From assembly GCF_014205155.1 (NCBI RefSeq), contig NZ_JACHMX010000001.1, positions 9,114,001 to 9,178,000 on the forward strand: a stretch of 64,000 bases of DNA. Direction: 5' to 3'. Within the stretch, counting starts at the first letter, position 1; every line of letters starts with the position of its first letter. Made by a program: the position numbers and the translations under genes. This document shows, in pieces, positions 16,089-25,220 of the stretch. A model generated the notes under the pieces. The model made no database searches and was not told the origin of the DNA. It saw nothing but the letters and a program-made list of their open reading frames with translations. Origin of the DNA: Amycolatopsis umgeniensis (GTDB lineage Bacteria; Actinomycetota; Actinomycetes; Mycobacteriales; Pseudonocardiaceae).

Positions 16089-17681
16089 TCAGCCCGCCGC
16101 TTCCCTCGTTGCCTTGGCGGCGCTCGCGCGCCGGGTGCGGACACGAAGCACGTACCCGCCGGTAACCCCGGCGATCGCCAGGGCCAGCAGCCCGTACTCC
16201 GTCGTCACACCGAGTAGATCCGACAGCGTAGTCTGCTGCCTCAGCGGCACGCGCCCCACCAGGGAATCTGCGGTGAACAGGCTGGTAGAGGCCGTGATCG
16301 AACCGTCGGGCGCGACGATAGCGCTCACCCCACTGGTAGCGGAGACGATCACAGCGCGGCCGTGTTCGACCGCCCGCAGCCGTGACATCGCCAACTGCTG
16401 GTAGCTCATCTCCCCCGGTCCGTACCAGGCGTTGTTGGTCGGCACGACGAGCAGTTCGGCGCCGTTGTCGACCGACTCCCGGGCCGGGTAGTCGAACGCG
16501 GTCTCGTAGCAGATGAAGACCCCGACCTTGGTTCCCGCGACCGACAGCGCCGAGTTGGCGCCGTCACCCGGTGTCATGTTCGCGACGCTGTCGACGAACG
16601 GGGTCACCAGCTTCGCGAGCTCGCGGGCGGGGACGTACTCGCCGAACGGGACGAGCTGCTGTTTGGCGTAGCGCTGGCCGGGGCCGGTGACCGGATCCCA
16701 GACGAGCGCGGAGTTCTGCGCCGAACCGTCCGGCAGCCGGACCAGCGCGCCGATGATGGCCTGCTTGCCGAAGTCGCGGACCATCTGGTCGACGCCGGGG
16801 TCACCGGTGCGCATGGCCATCGCGGTCTCGGGCCAGACCAGCAGGTCGACCTTCGTGTTGTCCGCCTTGAGTTTCTCGAGCAGCCGGGCACTCTCGGCGA
16901 GGTGGTTGTTCCGGAGCTCGTCGCGGCGGCCTTCCAGCGCCAGCCCGATGTCGGGCGCGTTGCCCTGCACCGTGGCGACGGTGAGTTCACCGTCCTGGGC
17001 CTCGGTGCCGATCGTCGGCCACACCGCGAGGCCCGCGACCACCGGTACGAGCGTCAACGCCGACGTGGCGACCAGCGAGCGAGCGGGATCGGCTCCCTTG
17101 AGCCGCAGGCACAGTGCCGCGAGTCCGAAACCGGTCAGCACGACCGCGAGACCGACCAGCGGAGCGCCACCGATCGAGGCCAGCGAGACGAAAGCACCCT
17201 CGGGCTGGCTGAACGCCACGCGGCCCCACGGGAACCCGCCGAAGGGGAACCAGGTGCGCGGTGTCTCCATCCCGATGATCACCAGCGCCGCCCACAGCGG
17301 TCCGAGCGGCAGCCTCCACACCACGGTGGCGAACGCGCCGCCGAAGCCGAGATACACCGACAGCGCCATCGCCAGCCCGAGCCACGGCCACGGTCCGAAG
17401 TCCGGTCCGAGGAAGTCCAGCAGCCAGGTCAGCAGCGGCAGGAAGAACGCCATCCCGAACACGAACCCGTAGCCGAACGCGCCGCGGAACCGGCGTCCGT
17501 GCACCACCAGCGCGAAACCGGTGAACGCCAGCGGTGCGAGCCACCACAGTGGCCGTGGCGCGAAACTCAGGTACAGCGTGAAACCCGACGCCGCGGCGAC
17601 GAGGAAACGCAGGAGCCAGGCGCGGGAGAACCGCTTTCGCCTGTCCGCTTCGGGAGCCGGGTTCGTCACGGTCGAGGACAC
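16089..17681 (-). CDS. lnt: apolipoprotein N-acyltransferase
   Basis: The 530-residue membrane enzyme N-acylates the terminal cysteine of lipoproteins. About six N-terminal spans (residues 25-225) precede a nitrilase-like extracytoplasmic domain and a final span near residue 500. The nitrilase triad is visible: Glu in [11 protein letters not shown], Lys in [14 protein letters not shown] and Cys in [11 protein letters not shown]. It is the middle gene of a leftward run: the amidohydrolase ends 9 bases before it and ppm1 begins 26 bases after it. Confidence 0.94.
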   Translation of the reverse strand: MSSTVTNPAPEADRRKRFSRAWLLRFLVAAASGFTLYLSFAPRPLWWLAPLAFTGFALVVHGRRFRGAFGYGFVFGMAFFLPLLTWLLDFLGPDFGPWPWLGLAMALSVYLGFGGAFATVVWRLPLGPLWAALVIIGMETPRTWFPFGGFPWGRVAFSQPEGAFVSLASIGGAPLVGLAVVLTGFGLAALCLRLKGADPARSLVATSALTLVPVVAGLAVWPTIGTEAQDGELTVATVQGNAPDIGLALEGRRDELRNNHLAESARLLEKLKADNTKVDLLVWPETAMAMRTGDPGVDQMVRDFGKQAIIGALVRLPDGSAQNSALVWDPVTGPGQRYAKQQLVPFGEYVPARELAKLVTPFVDSVANMTPGDGANSALSVAGTKVGVFICYETAFDYPARESVDNGAELLVVPTNNAWYGPGEMSYQQLAMSRLRAVEHGRAVIVSATSGVSAIVAPDGSITASTSLFTADSLVGRVPLRQQTTLSDLLGVTTEYGLLALAIAGVTGGYVLRVRTRRASAAKATREAAG

Positions 17682-17690
17682 CTCTGAACC

Positions 17691-19301
17691 CTAGGCCGTC
17701 CGGGTGAACACGTCGTGGATGACCTGCCCGTCGCGGACCGTGCGCAGACAGCGGGGCAGGGTCGCTCCCTCTTCCAGGTTCGGCAACGGGGGTACACCCG
17801 CCCGCGGATCGGTCGACCAGCGCTGCACCCGCGAATCCGGTGTCGCGACGACGAGGTCCGTGGCGTCCCACACCGCGTAGTGCGCGGGAGCGCCCGGGAC
17901 CAGGCTGCCGGTGACGCCGTCGTTGACCCCGGCGGCGCGGTGTCCCGCTCGGGTGTGGGCGGTGAAGGAGGCGCGAGCGGACAGTCCCGACCCCGGGGTG
18001 CCGTGGTAGGTCCCGGCGCGGACGGTGGCCCACGGGTCGACCGGTGTGACCGGGGCGTCGGAGCCGAAGGCGAGCAGGAGCCCTTCGGCGGCCATGGCGG
18101 CGAAAGGATTGAGTTTCGGCGCACGCTCGGCGCCGAGGCGATCGTTGTACATGCCTTGCGTGCCACCCCATTCCGCGTCGAACTGAGGCTGGACGGACGC
18201 GACCACACCCCAGCCCGCGAGTGCCCGTGCCTGCTCGACGTCGATCATCTCGACGTGTTCGAGCCGGTGATGACAAGCGGCCAGCCCACGCCGTCCGGCG
18301 GTCTTCTCCGCGAGCCGGAAGCCTGCGACGACCTCGGCGACGGCGGCGTCGCCGATGACGTGGAAACCGGCCTGTAGTCCGGCCTCGGTGCAGGCGCTGA
18401 CGTGCTCGGCGATGGCGGGGGCGTCGAGGTAGAGCGTCCCGGAGGTGCCGTGGGCGTCGGCGTACGGCTTGTGCAGCGCGGCGGTGCGGGAGCCGAGCGC
18501 GCCGTCGACGAACAGGTCGCCCGCCACTCCTCTGGCACCCAGCGCACGAGCGGTGTCCACTCCGCCGCGTTCCCCCCAGTAGCCGATGACCTCCGGCAGT
18601 CCCGGTTCCGCGGCGAGCGCGAGCAGATCAGTGAGGTCGTCGGCGCCGGAGATGTCCGGGCCGGCGCACTCGTGGACGCTGACGACCCCTCGTGCGGCGG
18701 CCTCGGCGAGGAACGCGCGCTGAGCCTCGCGGCGCTGCTGCGGGGTGATCGCCTCGCGCATCGCGGCACGGACGCGGTGGTGTGCGTCGCGGGTCAGCGG
18801 CCCGTCGGCCGACCAGCCCGCCGCGTCGTGCACACCGTGCGCCAAGGCGACGAGTGCGCTGGAAACGAGCGCGGAGTGGACATCGACGCGGCTCAGGTAC
18901 ACCGGGGTTCCGCTGGAGGCTTCGTCGATCTCCGCGCGGCTGGGCAGCCTGCCGTCCGTCCAGCGGGACTCGTCCCAGCCGTGCGCGACCAGCACCTGGC
19001 CCGGCCGGACGGCGTCGCGGACCGCGGCCAGCAGTTCGCCGGCGCCGCGGATGTTCGCGAGGTCGAGCCCGGTCAGGTGCAGGCCGGTCGCGGTGGCGTG
19101 AACGTGCGCGTCGACGAAAGCGGGGGCGACGAAGGCGCCGTCGAGGTCGACGAGCTCGGCGTCGGGATGCAGTGCCTTGGCCGGACCGTCCTGCCCCACC
19201 CAGACGACGGTGCCGTCCGTGATCGCCATGGCGGTGGCGTCGGGGGCGGAGGGGCTGTAGATGCGCCCGCCGAGCAGGAGCGTGGTTCGCGCGTTCGTCA
19301 C
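17691..19301 (-). CDS. amidohydrolase family protein, YtcJ-like
   Basis: This 536-residue protein is a metal-dependent hydrolase of the amidohydrolase superfamily, YtcJ-like group. The metal-binding HxH is in VDAHVHATATGLHL, a further histidine is in GFHVIGDAAV, and HHRLEHVEMID and FGSDAPVTPVDPW follow, as expected for this group. It probably hydrolyses an amide or related bond, but the substrate is unknown. It is the first gene of the run with lnt and ppm1, although a functional tie to lipoprotein maturation is not obvious. The start is GTG. Confidence 0.88.
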   Translation of the reverse strand: MTNARTTLLLGGRIYSPSAPDATAMAITDGTVVWVGQDGPAKALHPDAELVDLDGAFVAPAFVDAHVHATATGLHLTGLDLANIRGAGELLAAVRDAVRPGQVLVAHGWDESRWTDGRLPSRAEIDEASSGTPVYLSRVDVHSALVSSALVALAHGVHDAAGWSADGPLTRDAHHRVRAAMREAITPQQRREAQRAFLAEAAARGVVSVHECAGPDISGADDLTDLLALAAEPGLPEVIGYWGERGGVDTARALGARGVAGDLFVDGALGSRTAALHKPYADAHGTSGTLYLDAPAIAEHVSACTEAGLQAGFHVIGDAAVAEVVAGFRLAEKTAGRRGLAACHHRLEHVEMIDVEQARALAGWGVVASVQPQFDAEWGGTQGMYNDRLGAERAPKLNPFAAMAAEGLLLAFGSDAPVTPVDPWATVRAGTYHGTPGSGLSARASFTAHTRAGHRAAGVNDGVTGSLVPGAPAHYAVWDATDLVVATPDSRVQRWSTDPRAGVPPLPNLEEGATLPRCLRTVRDGQVIHDVFTRTA

Positions 19302-19405
19302 GCTTCCGAGTTTGCAGCGTGCGGATGATCACGACGTGGTTAGGGTCGGTGAAATGAGCCGGGGAGCTGATCGAACGGTCGCCGGGACCACTTTGTCGGC
19401 GGCGT

Positions 19406-20722
19406 TTGGGGCTCGGGGCGGTGGTCGTTTTCACCGCGGTCCGCGACACCTCGATCCTGCGGCCCTTGATCGCGCTGGCGGCGCCGTCGGGGTGGCCGTC
19501 CGATCTGGTGGCGGTCTCTCTGTTGCCGCTGGTCGCGGTGCTCGCCGCCGTGTTCCTGACGCGATGGTGGCCGTGGCTGCTGGTGGCGGGGGTCGTCCTG
19601 TCCCTGCCGACCGCTCTCGTGCACCTGAACCCGGATCTGGGCGGGCATCCGTCGCTGACGATCATCGCGCTGGCCGGACCGCCGGTGGTGCTGCTGGCGG
19701 TGCTCGCCGCCGCGCAGAAACTCCTGCGCCGAGGCGCCCGGACCGCCGGGCTCGTGCTCCTCGGGCTCACCGTGGGCACACAGTTGTTCGCCGCGAGCCT
19801 GGCGGGCGCGTCGTGGCTCATGCTCGCGACCGGAGGCCTGGTCTGGCACCTGATCCTGACCGTGTTGAGCATCGCCGGAGCCGCGCTGGCCGTCTCCACG
19901 CGCGGTGCCCGCGCCCGGGATCCGGAATGGCCCGCACCGCGTCCGCTACCGGCCCGGTTCGCCGTCGCCGCGATCCTGGCCGCGCTGCTTCCGATGGCCG
20001 CGGGCGCGGTGGATGTGATGAAGGTCAGCGAGATCCTCGAGTTGCCGGTCGAGTCGATCAGCAGGCACGCGGAGGTCGTCGTGGCCATCGGCGGGCTGAT
20101 CGTGCTCGTCGGCGGGGTCATCGCCTGCGCGATCGCCGGATCGCGAGCGTTCTTCGCCGCGGCGACGTCGGCGAGTGTGCAGGTGGGCGCGATGGCACCG
20201 CTGCTGCTCGCGGTGTACTCCGTGGCGTTCCAGCCGGTGCTGAGCTGGCTGGCGGCCGCGGTGGGTGTCGCCGCCGGATGCCTGGTGGGGGCATCGCGCT
20301 GGAGGGTGCAGTTCGCCGTCGGCGGGGCCGTGGTGTCCGCGCTCGTGCTGTTCATCGTGGATCTTGGGACCGGCGGGGTGCCGGAGAAGCTGATCGACCA
20401 CGACGCGGTCATCCCGGGAGCTCTGCTGCTGGCGCTGCTGTGCGCGGCCGTCGTCGCGGTGATCGTCACGACCGGGCCTCGTCTCGCCGAGGACGGTGTC
20501 GTCGTACCCGTGCTCGGTCCGCTGGCCTCGGTGCTGGTGTTCGGCGGCGCCGGGGCGATGACCGCGGTCGGCGTCCAGAACGCGTCACCGACCCGACTTG
20601 AACCGGTTCATCACCTCGGCTACTCGGCCGGTCTGCTGCTCCTCGCCGCCGCGCTGATCGCCGGAACCGGTGCCTTCGAACACCTTCGCACCCGCTCGAA
20701 GCCGGAGGCAGTGTCCGCCTGA
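19406..20722 (+). CDS. multi-spanning membrane protein of unknown function
   Basis: The 438-residue product is almost entirely hydrophobic, with about 12 predicted spans and no recognisable catalytic motif. The start is problematic: TTG 19406 and GTG 19421 are in frame, but an ATG at 19354 in a different frame opens a peptide (MSRGADRTVAGTT...) that runs directly into this reading frame if one base is shifted near 19405. Either the gene starts at a rare codon or a frameshift separates its true N-terminus. It diverges from the amidohydrolase gene and is followed by the KamA-like gene. Confidence 0.7.
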   Translation: MGLGAVVVFTAVRDTSILRPLIALAAPSGWPSDLVAVSLLPLVAVLAAVFLTRWWPWLLVAGVVLSLPTALVHLNPDLGGHPSLTIIALAGPPVVLLAVLAAAQKLLRRGARTAGLVLLGLTVGTQLFAASLAGASWLMLATGGLVWHLILTVLSIAGAALAVSTRGARARDPEWPAPRPLPARFAVAAILAALLPMAAGAVDVMKVSEILELPVESISRHAEVVVAIGGLIVLVGGVIACAIAGSRAFFAAATSASVQVGAMAPLLLAVYSVAFQPVLSWLAAAVGVAAGCLVGASRWRVQFAVGGAVVSALVLFIVDLGTGGVPEKLIDHDAVIPGALLLALLCAAVVAVIVTTGPRLAEDGVVVPVLGPLASVLVFGGAGAMTAVGVQNASPTRLEPVHHLGYSAGLLLLAAALIAGTGAFEHLRTRSKPEAVSA

Positions 20723-20734
20723 CACACCGAGCAC

Positions 20735-20778
20735 GACAGGAATATTTACGTCGTCCGAACGATGTGACAGGATATTTT
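20735..20778 (+). promoter_or_regulatory. direct repeats upstream of kamA-like gene
   Basis: GACAGGAATATTT (20735) recurs 31 bases later as GACAGGATATTTT (20766), on the same face of the helix and just before the KamA-like start. The AT content is unusual here. They may be activator or repressor sites, but this is inferred from repetition alone. Confidence 0.35.
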
Positions 20779-20806
20779 CACGCGTTTCCGACGACGAGGA
20801 GTACAA

Positions 20807-22213
20807 GTGACTGCAATCCAGGAACCGACCTCGCCGGTGGCCGCCTACGATCAGCCCTACGACTACACCCGAGTCGAGCTGACCGAACCCGACTGGCGCC
20901 GCTTCCCCGGCTGGCACGACGTGACCGAGGCACAGTGGCGCGACGCGCAGTGGCAGCGAGTGCACTGCATCCGCAACGCCAAGCAACTGCGCGCCCTGAT
21001 GGGCGACCAGCTCGAGGAGCGCTTCTACGAGGACATGCTCGCCGACCAGCGCGAGATGGCCACGATGTCGATGCTGCTGCCGCCGCAGATGATCAACACG
21101 ATGGCGCCCAACGCGGGCACGGACCCGGTGAAGGTGACCGAGGCCTGGTACGCCGACCCCATTCGCCGCTACATGCTCCCGGTGCGCAGCGACCGCGACA
21201 CCGAATGGCCGAGTCACCCGCACTCCGAACGGGACTCGCTGCACGAGGCGGAGATGTGGGTCGTGGAGGGGCTGACGCACCGCTACCCCACCAAGGTCCT
21301 CGCCGAGATGATCTCCACCTGCCCCCAGTACTGCGGGCACTGCACGCGGATGGACCTGGTCGGCAACTCGACCGAGCAGGTCGAGAAGCACAAGCTCTCG
21401 CTCAAGCCGGTCGACCGCCAGGACGCGATGATCGAGTACCTGAAGAAGACCCCCGGTGTACGTGACGTGGTGGTCTCCGGCGGCGACGTCGCCAACGTGC
21501 CGTGGCCGCAGCTCGAGTCGTTCCTCATGCGGCTGATGGACATCGACACCGTCCGAGACATCCGGCTCGCCACCAAGGCGCTCGCCGCCCTGCCGCAGCA
21601 CTGGATTCAGCCGAAGGTCGTCGAAGGCCTCGAGCGTGTCGCCGGCACCGCCCAGCGCCGCGGCGTCAACCTGGCGATCCACACCCACGTCAACCACGCG
21701 CAGTCGGTCACGCCGCTCGTCGCGGAAGCCGCCCGGACCGCGCTCGACGTCGGCGTCCGCGACGTCCGCAACCAGGGCGTGCTGATGAAGGGCGTCAACG
21801 CGACCCCGGCCGAGCTGCTGGACCTGTGCTTCGCGCTGCAGGGCGAAGCGAGCATCCTGCCGTACTACTTCTATATGTGTGACATGATCCCGAACGCCGA
21901 GCACTGGCGCGTTTCCGTGCACGAGGCGCAGGAACTGCAGCACGCGATCATGGGGTATCTGCCGGGCTACGCCACACCGCGGATCGTGTGCGACGTGCCC
22001 TACGTCGGGAAGCGTTGGGTGCACCAGCTCGCCGACTACGACCGCGAGCTCGGCATCTCCTACTGGACGAAGAACTACCTGACCAGCGTAGACAGGGAAA
22101 ACGTCGCCAACGCCGACGAGGCCCTGCAGCAGCGCTACCCCTACTACGACCCGATCTCCACCCTGCCTGAGGCCGGCCAGCGCTGGTGGCGCGACCAGCC
22201 CCCGATGGCCTGA
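20807..22213 (+). CDS. KamA-family radical SAM aminomutase-like protein
   Basis: The 468-residue protein belongs to the lysine 2,3-aminomutase family of PLP-dependent radical SAM enzymes. The cluster motif CxxxCxxC is CPQYCGHC (C172, C176, C179). The next motif is VVVSGGDVANVPWPQLE, whereas classical KamA reads SGGDPL, so the substrate pocket differs. The N-terminal 160 residues and the C-terminal segment are family-like. Migration of an amino group, giving a beta-amino acid, is the expected chemistry, but lysine as substrate is not assured and no lysine-fermentation genes adjoin. GAGGAG precedes GTG 20807. A terminator hairpin follows. Confidence 0.85.
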   Translation: MTAIQEPTSPVAAYDQPYDYTRVELTEPDWRRFPGWHDVTEAQWRDAQWQRVHCIRNAKQLRALMGDQLEERFYEDMLADQREMATMSMLLPPQMINTMAPNAGTDPVKVTEAWYADPIRRYMLPVRSDRDTEWPSHPHSERDSLHEAEMWVVEGLTHRYPTKVLAEMISTCPQYCGHCTRMDLVGNSTEQVEKHKLSLKPVDRQDAMIEYLKKTPGVRDVVVSGGDVANVPWPQLESFLMRLMDIDTVRDIRLATKALAALPQHWIQPKVVEGLERVAGTAQRRGVNLAIHTHVNHAQSVTPLVAEAARTALDVGVRDVRNQGVLMKGVNATPAELLDLCFALQGEASILPYYFYMCDMIPNAEHWRVSVHEAQELQHAIMGYLPGYATPRIVCDVPYVGKRWVHQLADYDRELGISYWTKNYLTSVDRENVANADEALQQRYPYYDPISTLPEAGQRWWRDQPPMA

Positions 22214-22228
22214 CCGGACGGCTCCCCC

Positions 22229-22271
22229 GAGGGGGCGTTCAGGCTCATGTGGGAGCTTTGAACGCCCCCTC
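22229..22271. terminator. terminator after kamA-like gene
   Basis: Arms 22229-22241 and 22259-22271 are 13 bases, perfect and GC-rich, with a 17-base loop. It starts 15 bases after the stop codon. Confidence 0.75.
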
Positions 22272-22783
22272 CGCCGTACAGGCTGTTTGTTCTGGTCAGG
22301 ACCGGTTGCTACCGGTTGCGACCGGCCCAGAAACGGCCCAGAAAATCCACAATGGACAGTCAGGCCACTCGGAAGCTAACCGGAGTGAGACCCTCTAACG
22401 CAAATCATTGAGCCGCGTCCCGGGCCTTTCTTGTCGCATTCTTCACGCGAGACCAGAAGGAGGCACTCTAAAGTCCCTTCGATTCGGCGCTACGAATTAC
22501 TTTCTCTACGAGAAAGTTCGAGCCCGGACGGCGCCGCTGCCCCAGACGTAGGCGTCCGCAGCGGCGCGCCCGCCACTTGTGAAATAGGGATTGCTGGGCT
22601 CGTTCCGGCTGCGGTGATGGCATTCTGGAGACGTGTCCAGGTCCTCGCGTTCCGAGACACCGAGGCCTACCCCGGGTACCGGCCCGACACCACGCGGGAA
22701 CCACTGGCCCTTCCGGTGGCGACTGATCGCTGATCAGCGGTGTCGGCGTGGATCTGCTTGCGATGGTTCGGCGGGCCGGGTGA
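22272..22783. other. gene-free interval
   Basis: About 510 bases without a convincing gene. A 100-codon open frame at 22431-22733 has no recognisable motif and poor coding character. A 10-bp perfect hairpin (22531-22540 / 22558-22567) and a small one around 22499-22517 are present. The stretch is less GC-rich near its start. I assign no function. Confidence 0.6.
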
Positions 22784-23647
22784 TCACTGGTCGGCGTAGC
22801 GCTTGGCGAGCTCCTCCTCTCGGGCGGTGGGCCAGGGGCAACGGATGTCGCCTTGGGTGGCGGCGAAGAAGAGTTCCATGTGCACGTGCCAGGCGGCGAG
22901 GGCTTCGGGGCCGTGTGCGTTCTCTTGAAAGAGGGTCACGGTGGTGCCTTGCAGGCGTTCGTGTTGGAACTCCCAGCGCACGACGCCCTGTGGGATGCCG
23001 TCCTGGAGCCACTCGTACTCCAGCAGGTGGGGTGCTTTGGAGCGGGTGAGCCTGCCCGGAGTAATGCCGGGGTGGGCGGCGCGGGTGGGAACGGTGTCGG
23101 TGGTGCCTTCGGTGAGGAGGGCCCAGGCGTCATCGAGCGGGGTCCAGACGAGGTCGCGGGCGAAGTGAATGCCGTCGGGGTTGTCGGCGCCCTCATCGAG
23201 GCCGAACCTCGCGATGTAGTGCTCGATGCGCGAGAGCCATTCGGCGGGTGGCTCGAACTCGGTGCCGTCGGCGTGGGCGACCAGGGCATCCAGGCAGGTG
23301 ATCCAGCCGGGGGCGTCGCGGCCGGCGGAGAGCTTCGACGAGACCGCGGCGGTGAACACCAGCAGGCAGCCGTCGGCCTGCGGGAGGATCTCGAAGCGCA
23401 GCACGTCGTTCGCCCAGCGGAAGGCGAAGACCTTCGGCGGGTCGGACTCGAGCAGTTCGCCCTCGCCGCCGTCGGCGTCGACCGGGGCGGCGTCCGGGAA
23501 GGTGAAGCGCAGGGTGCGGCCGTCGATCGTGACCTCGGCCGGGAACCAGTGCTTCATCTCGGCCGGTTCGGTGACCACCTGCCAGACCTTCTCCGGCGAG
23601 TGCCGCAGCCGGCGCTCGAAGCGCAGTACGTGCTTGCCCTCGATCAT
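22784..23647 (-). CDS. SRPBCC (AHSA1-like) domain protein
   Basis: The 287-residue protein begins with an AHSA1-type START-like domain (RFERRLRHSPEKVWQVVTEPAEMKHWFPAEV), followed by a second region (about residues 150-287) with another SRPBCC-like pattern (PHLLEYEWLQDGIPQGVVRWEF). The fold binds hydrophobic ligands. The start is set at ATG 23647, which overlaps the stop of the upstream ArsR gene as ATGA. An ArsR regulator directly upstream of an SRPBCC gene is a very common bacterial pair, in which the regulator represses both. The ligand is unknown. Confidence 0.88.
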   Translation of the reverse strand: MIEGKHVLRFERRLRHSPEKVWQVVTEPAEMKHWFPAEVTIDGRTLRFTFPDAAPVDADGGEGELLESDPPKVFAFRWANDVLRFEILPQADGCLLVFTAAVSSKLSAGRDAPGWITCLDALVAHADGTEFEPPAEWLSRIEHYIARFGLDEGADNPDGIHFARDLVWTPLDDAWALLTEGTTDTVPTRAAHPGITPGRLTRSKAPHLLEYEWLQDGIPQGVVRWEFQHERLQGTTVTLFQENAHGPEALAAWHVHMELFFAATQGDIRCPWPTAREEELAKRYADQ

Positions 23648-23979
23648 CTGCAGTTCCGCGTCCACGGGTCAGTCCCTTCGATCTCGTCGAGTCGGCGTTC
23701 GAGCGCGTCCAGGCTCTTCTCCCACATCGCGCGGTAGGGCGCGAGCCAGGCCTCGACCTCCGCCAGCGGGCGCGGGTTGACGCGGTACCAGCGGCGTTGG
23801 GCGTCCGTGCGCACCTCGACCAGGCCGGCCTCGCGCAGCACCTTGAGGTGCTTCGACACGGTCGGCTGGGTCAGCGTCAGCCGGTCGACGAGGTAGCCGA
23901 CCGGCTGCTCGCGTTCACGCAGCAGGTCGAGGATCTCCCGGCGACTCGGATCCGCCAGCACGGCGAAGGTAGATGCCAT
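23644..23979 (-). CDS. ArsR family transcriptional regulator
   Basis: A 111-residue winged-helix repressor with the ArsR core ADPSRREILDLLREREQPVGYLVDRLTLTQPTVSKHLKVLREAGLVEV (about residues 9-57). It has no metal-binding ELCVCDL box, so a non-metal signal is likely. It is the first gene of a two-gene operon with the SRPBCC protein, coupled through a 4-base overlap. An inverted repeat (23987-24006) lies just before its start codon and is the likely operator. Confidence 0.93.
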   Translation of the reverse strand: MASTFAVLADPSRREILDLLREREQPVGYLVDRLTLTQPTVSKHLKVLREAGLVEVRTDAQRRWYRVNPRPLAEVEAWLAPYRAMWEKSLDALERRLDEIEGTDPWTRNCR

Positions 23980-23986
23980 GACAGCA

Positions 23987-24006
23987 ATATAGCTGAAAGG
24001 GTATAT
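23987..24006. promoter_or_regulatory. probable ArsR operator
   Basis: ATATA (23987-23991) and TATAT (24002-24006) form an inverted repeat with a 10-base spacer, starting 8 bases upstream of the ArsR start codon. The AT-rich symmetric form and position fit autoregulation by ArsR proteins. Confidence 0.5.
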
Positions 24007-24008
24007 GA

Positions 24009-24971
24009 GTGCCCGGTGCGCCCGTCACGCGGGCTCGACGCGGCGATTCTGCCGCCGACACTTCCCCGGGTTCGCGACACGCGTCGGCGGCCGGCACGGA
24101 TACGGCGAAAAGCGGCATCCGAATCGACTCCTATGAGCGGGCCGGGAAGTTCACCTCATCCAGCCCGCTGACCATCCAGGTCCGGTGCCGCGACCTGGAT
24201 GTCGGCTGCACGACCGACATCGGCGAGATCACCCACGAACTCGGGGACTGGCCGGATCAGGGCTGGGTCGACTGGAACATGCACTCCGACGAGGCGGCCT
24301 CGCCACAGGCTCCCGAGAAGGTTCTGCGGAACAACTTCGGACTCGTCGGCTACGCCTACGACGATGCCGGAATTTACGTCGAACTCGATGGCAAGAGCCA
24401 ACCCAACTTCCGCTGCGACTCCGCCGGTTACTTCGCCACACCCGCCTGCGTGTTCACCGATGTCATCCCTCGCCTGAACTACGTGTACGGCGACAACTAC
24501 GACGAGGTGGTGGATCACATCCGCAGGGCGCAGAACAACCCCGATGTCACCCATCCGCCGAAGCCCGGCAAGGTGATTCCCGGCAAATATCCGCCCACCG
24601 ATCTGGATTCCGGCCTGTACCGCGTGGAATACGAGGGCTCCACCTGGCGGAAGAATCGCGGTGCCAAGAACACCGCCTGCGCCACCCTGCCGCCCCCGCA
24701 GAAGGGGCAGGACTGCGATGAATACCCCATCGCGTCGACCAAACAGGGAGCCGGGTTCGGAGACGGCAATTTCTCCGTCGAGTATCTGGACGAAGGCCAC
24801 AACCGCAGGGCAGGTGGAAAGCTGCCCGGTTACTACAGCTGGGACAGGATTCTCTACTGGGACAACGCCACGAAGCCGCCGCTGGACCAGTTCCGGGTGA
24901 AGGCTGGACAACCCACGCGGGTCAGCGGCCCGCGCCACGTAGGCCTTCGTACGCGGCTACCCCCTGCCTGA
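24009..24971 (+). CDS. NucA/NucB-type DNase domain protein, no signal peptide
   Basis: The C-terminal half resembles the NucA/NucB deoxyribonuclease domain of secreted actinobacterial proteins. GYFATPACVFTDVIPRLNY and VVDHIRRAQNN precede the catalytic core CDEYPIASTKQGAGFGDGNF, DEGHNRRAGGKLPGYYSWDRIL and DPF-like end. Typical members have a signal peptide; this frame starts at GTG 24009, overlapping the ArsR operator region, and its first 35 residues are arginine/alanine-rich without a hydrophobic segment. It may therefore be a 5'-truncated gene or toxin module, or start further in. It lies beside the convergent RHS toxin gene. Confidence 0.65.
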   Translation: MPGAPVTRARRGDSAADTSPGSRHASAAGTDTAKSGIRIDSYERAGKFTSSSPLTIQVRCRDLDVGCTTDIGEITHELGDWPDQGWVDWNMHSDEAASPQAPEKVLRNNFGLVGYAYDDAGIYVELDGKSQPNFRCDSAGYFATPACVFTDVIPRLNYVYGDNYDEVVDHIRRAQNNPDVTHPPKPGKVIPGKYPPTDLDSGLYRVEYEGSTWRKNRGAKNTACATLPPPQKGQDCDEYPIASTKQGAGFGDGNFSVEYLDEGHNRRAGGKLPGYYSWDRILYWDNATKPPLDQFRVKAGQPTRVSGPRHVGLRTRLPPA

Positions 24972-25220
24972 GCACGAGGCAGGAACGGTGCGGATCGAGG
25001 ACGCGGACCTCGCAGCACTCAGTTCCTGGGGATGATCTCCAACTACGTCTTCTGACCGGCGCTCCTGGTGCCGTACTGAGAAGTGAGCGCCGAACGCGTC
25101 GTCCAGGTGGTTGACGAGGCCGTCCGCACCATCGCCGCCCGGTACGGACGACCGGGCCGAGCGTGCTCGCCGGCGACTGAGTCCCGTCGGCATCCGAGCT
25201 CCCGATCGGCCTCTCGTTCG
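24972..25220 (-). pseudogene. possible frameshifted immunity-gene remnant
   Basis: On the minus strand an ATG (25222) overlaps the RHS stop codon, the position where an immunity gene is expected. No single frame stays convincing. One gives a start MTNERPIGSSDADG, a second gives YRAAMVRTA, and a third gives DGLVNHLDDAFGAHFSVRH and EDVVGDHPQELSAA. Joined across shifts they read like one acidic small protein, so a decayed immunity gene is possible. This is weak evidence and could be chance. Confidence 0.3.

Noticed and set aside
18628-20469. 613-codon minus-strand open frame over the membrane protein
   Set aside because: Thr/Ala/Ser/Arg-rich shadow with no motif, lying opposite a gene with clear membrane-span pattern.
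22431-22733. 100-codon plus-strand open frame and a possible tRNA-like fold near 22480-22520
   Set aside because: The frame lacks any motif, and the hairpins do not form a cloverleaf with an acceptor stem.
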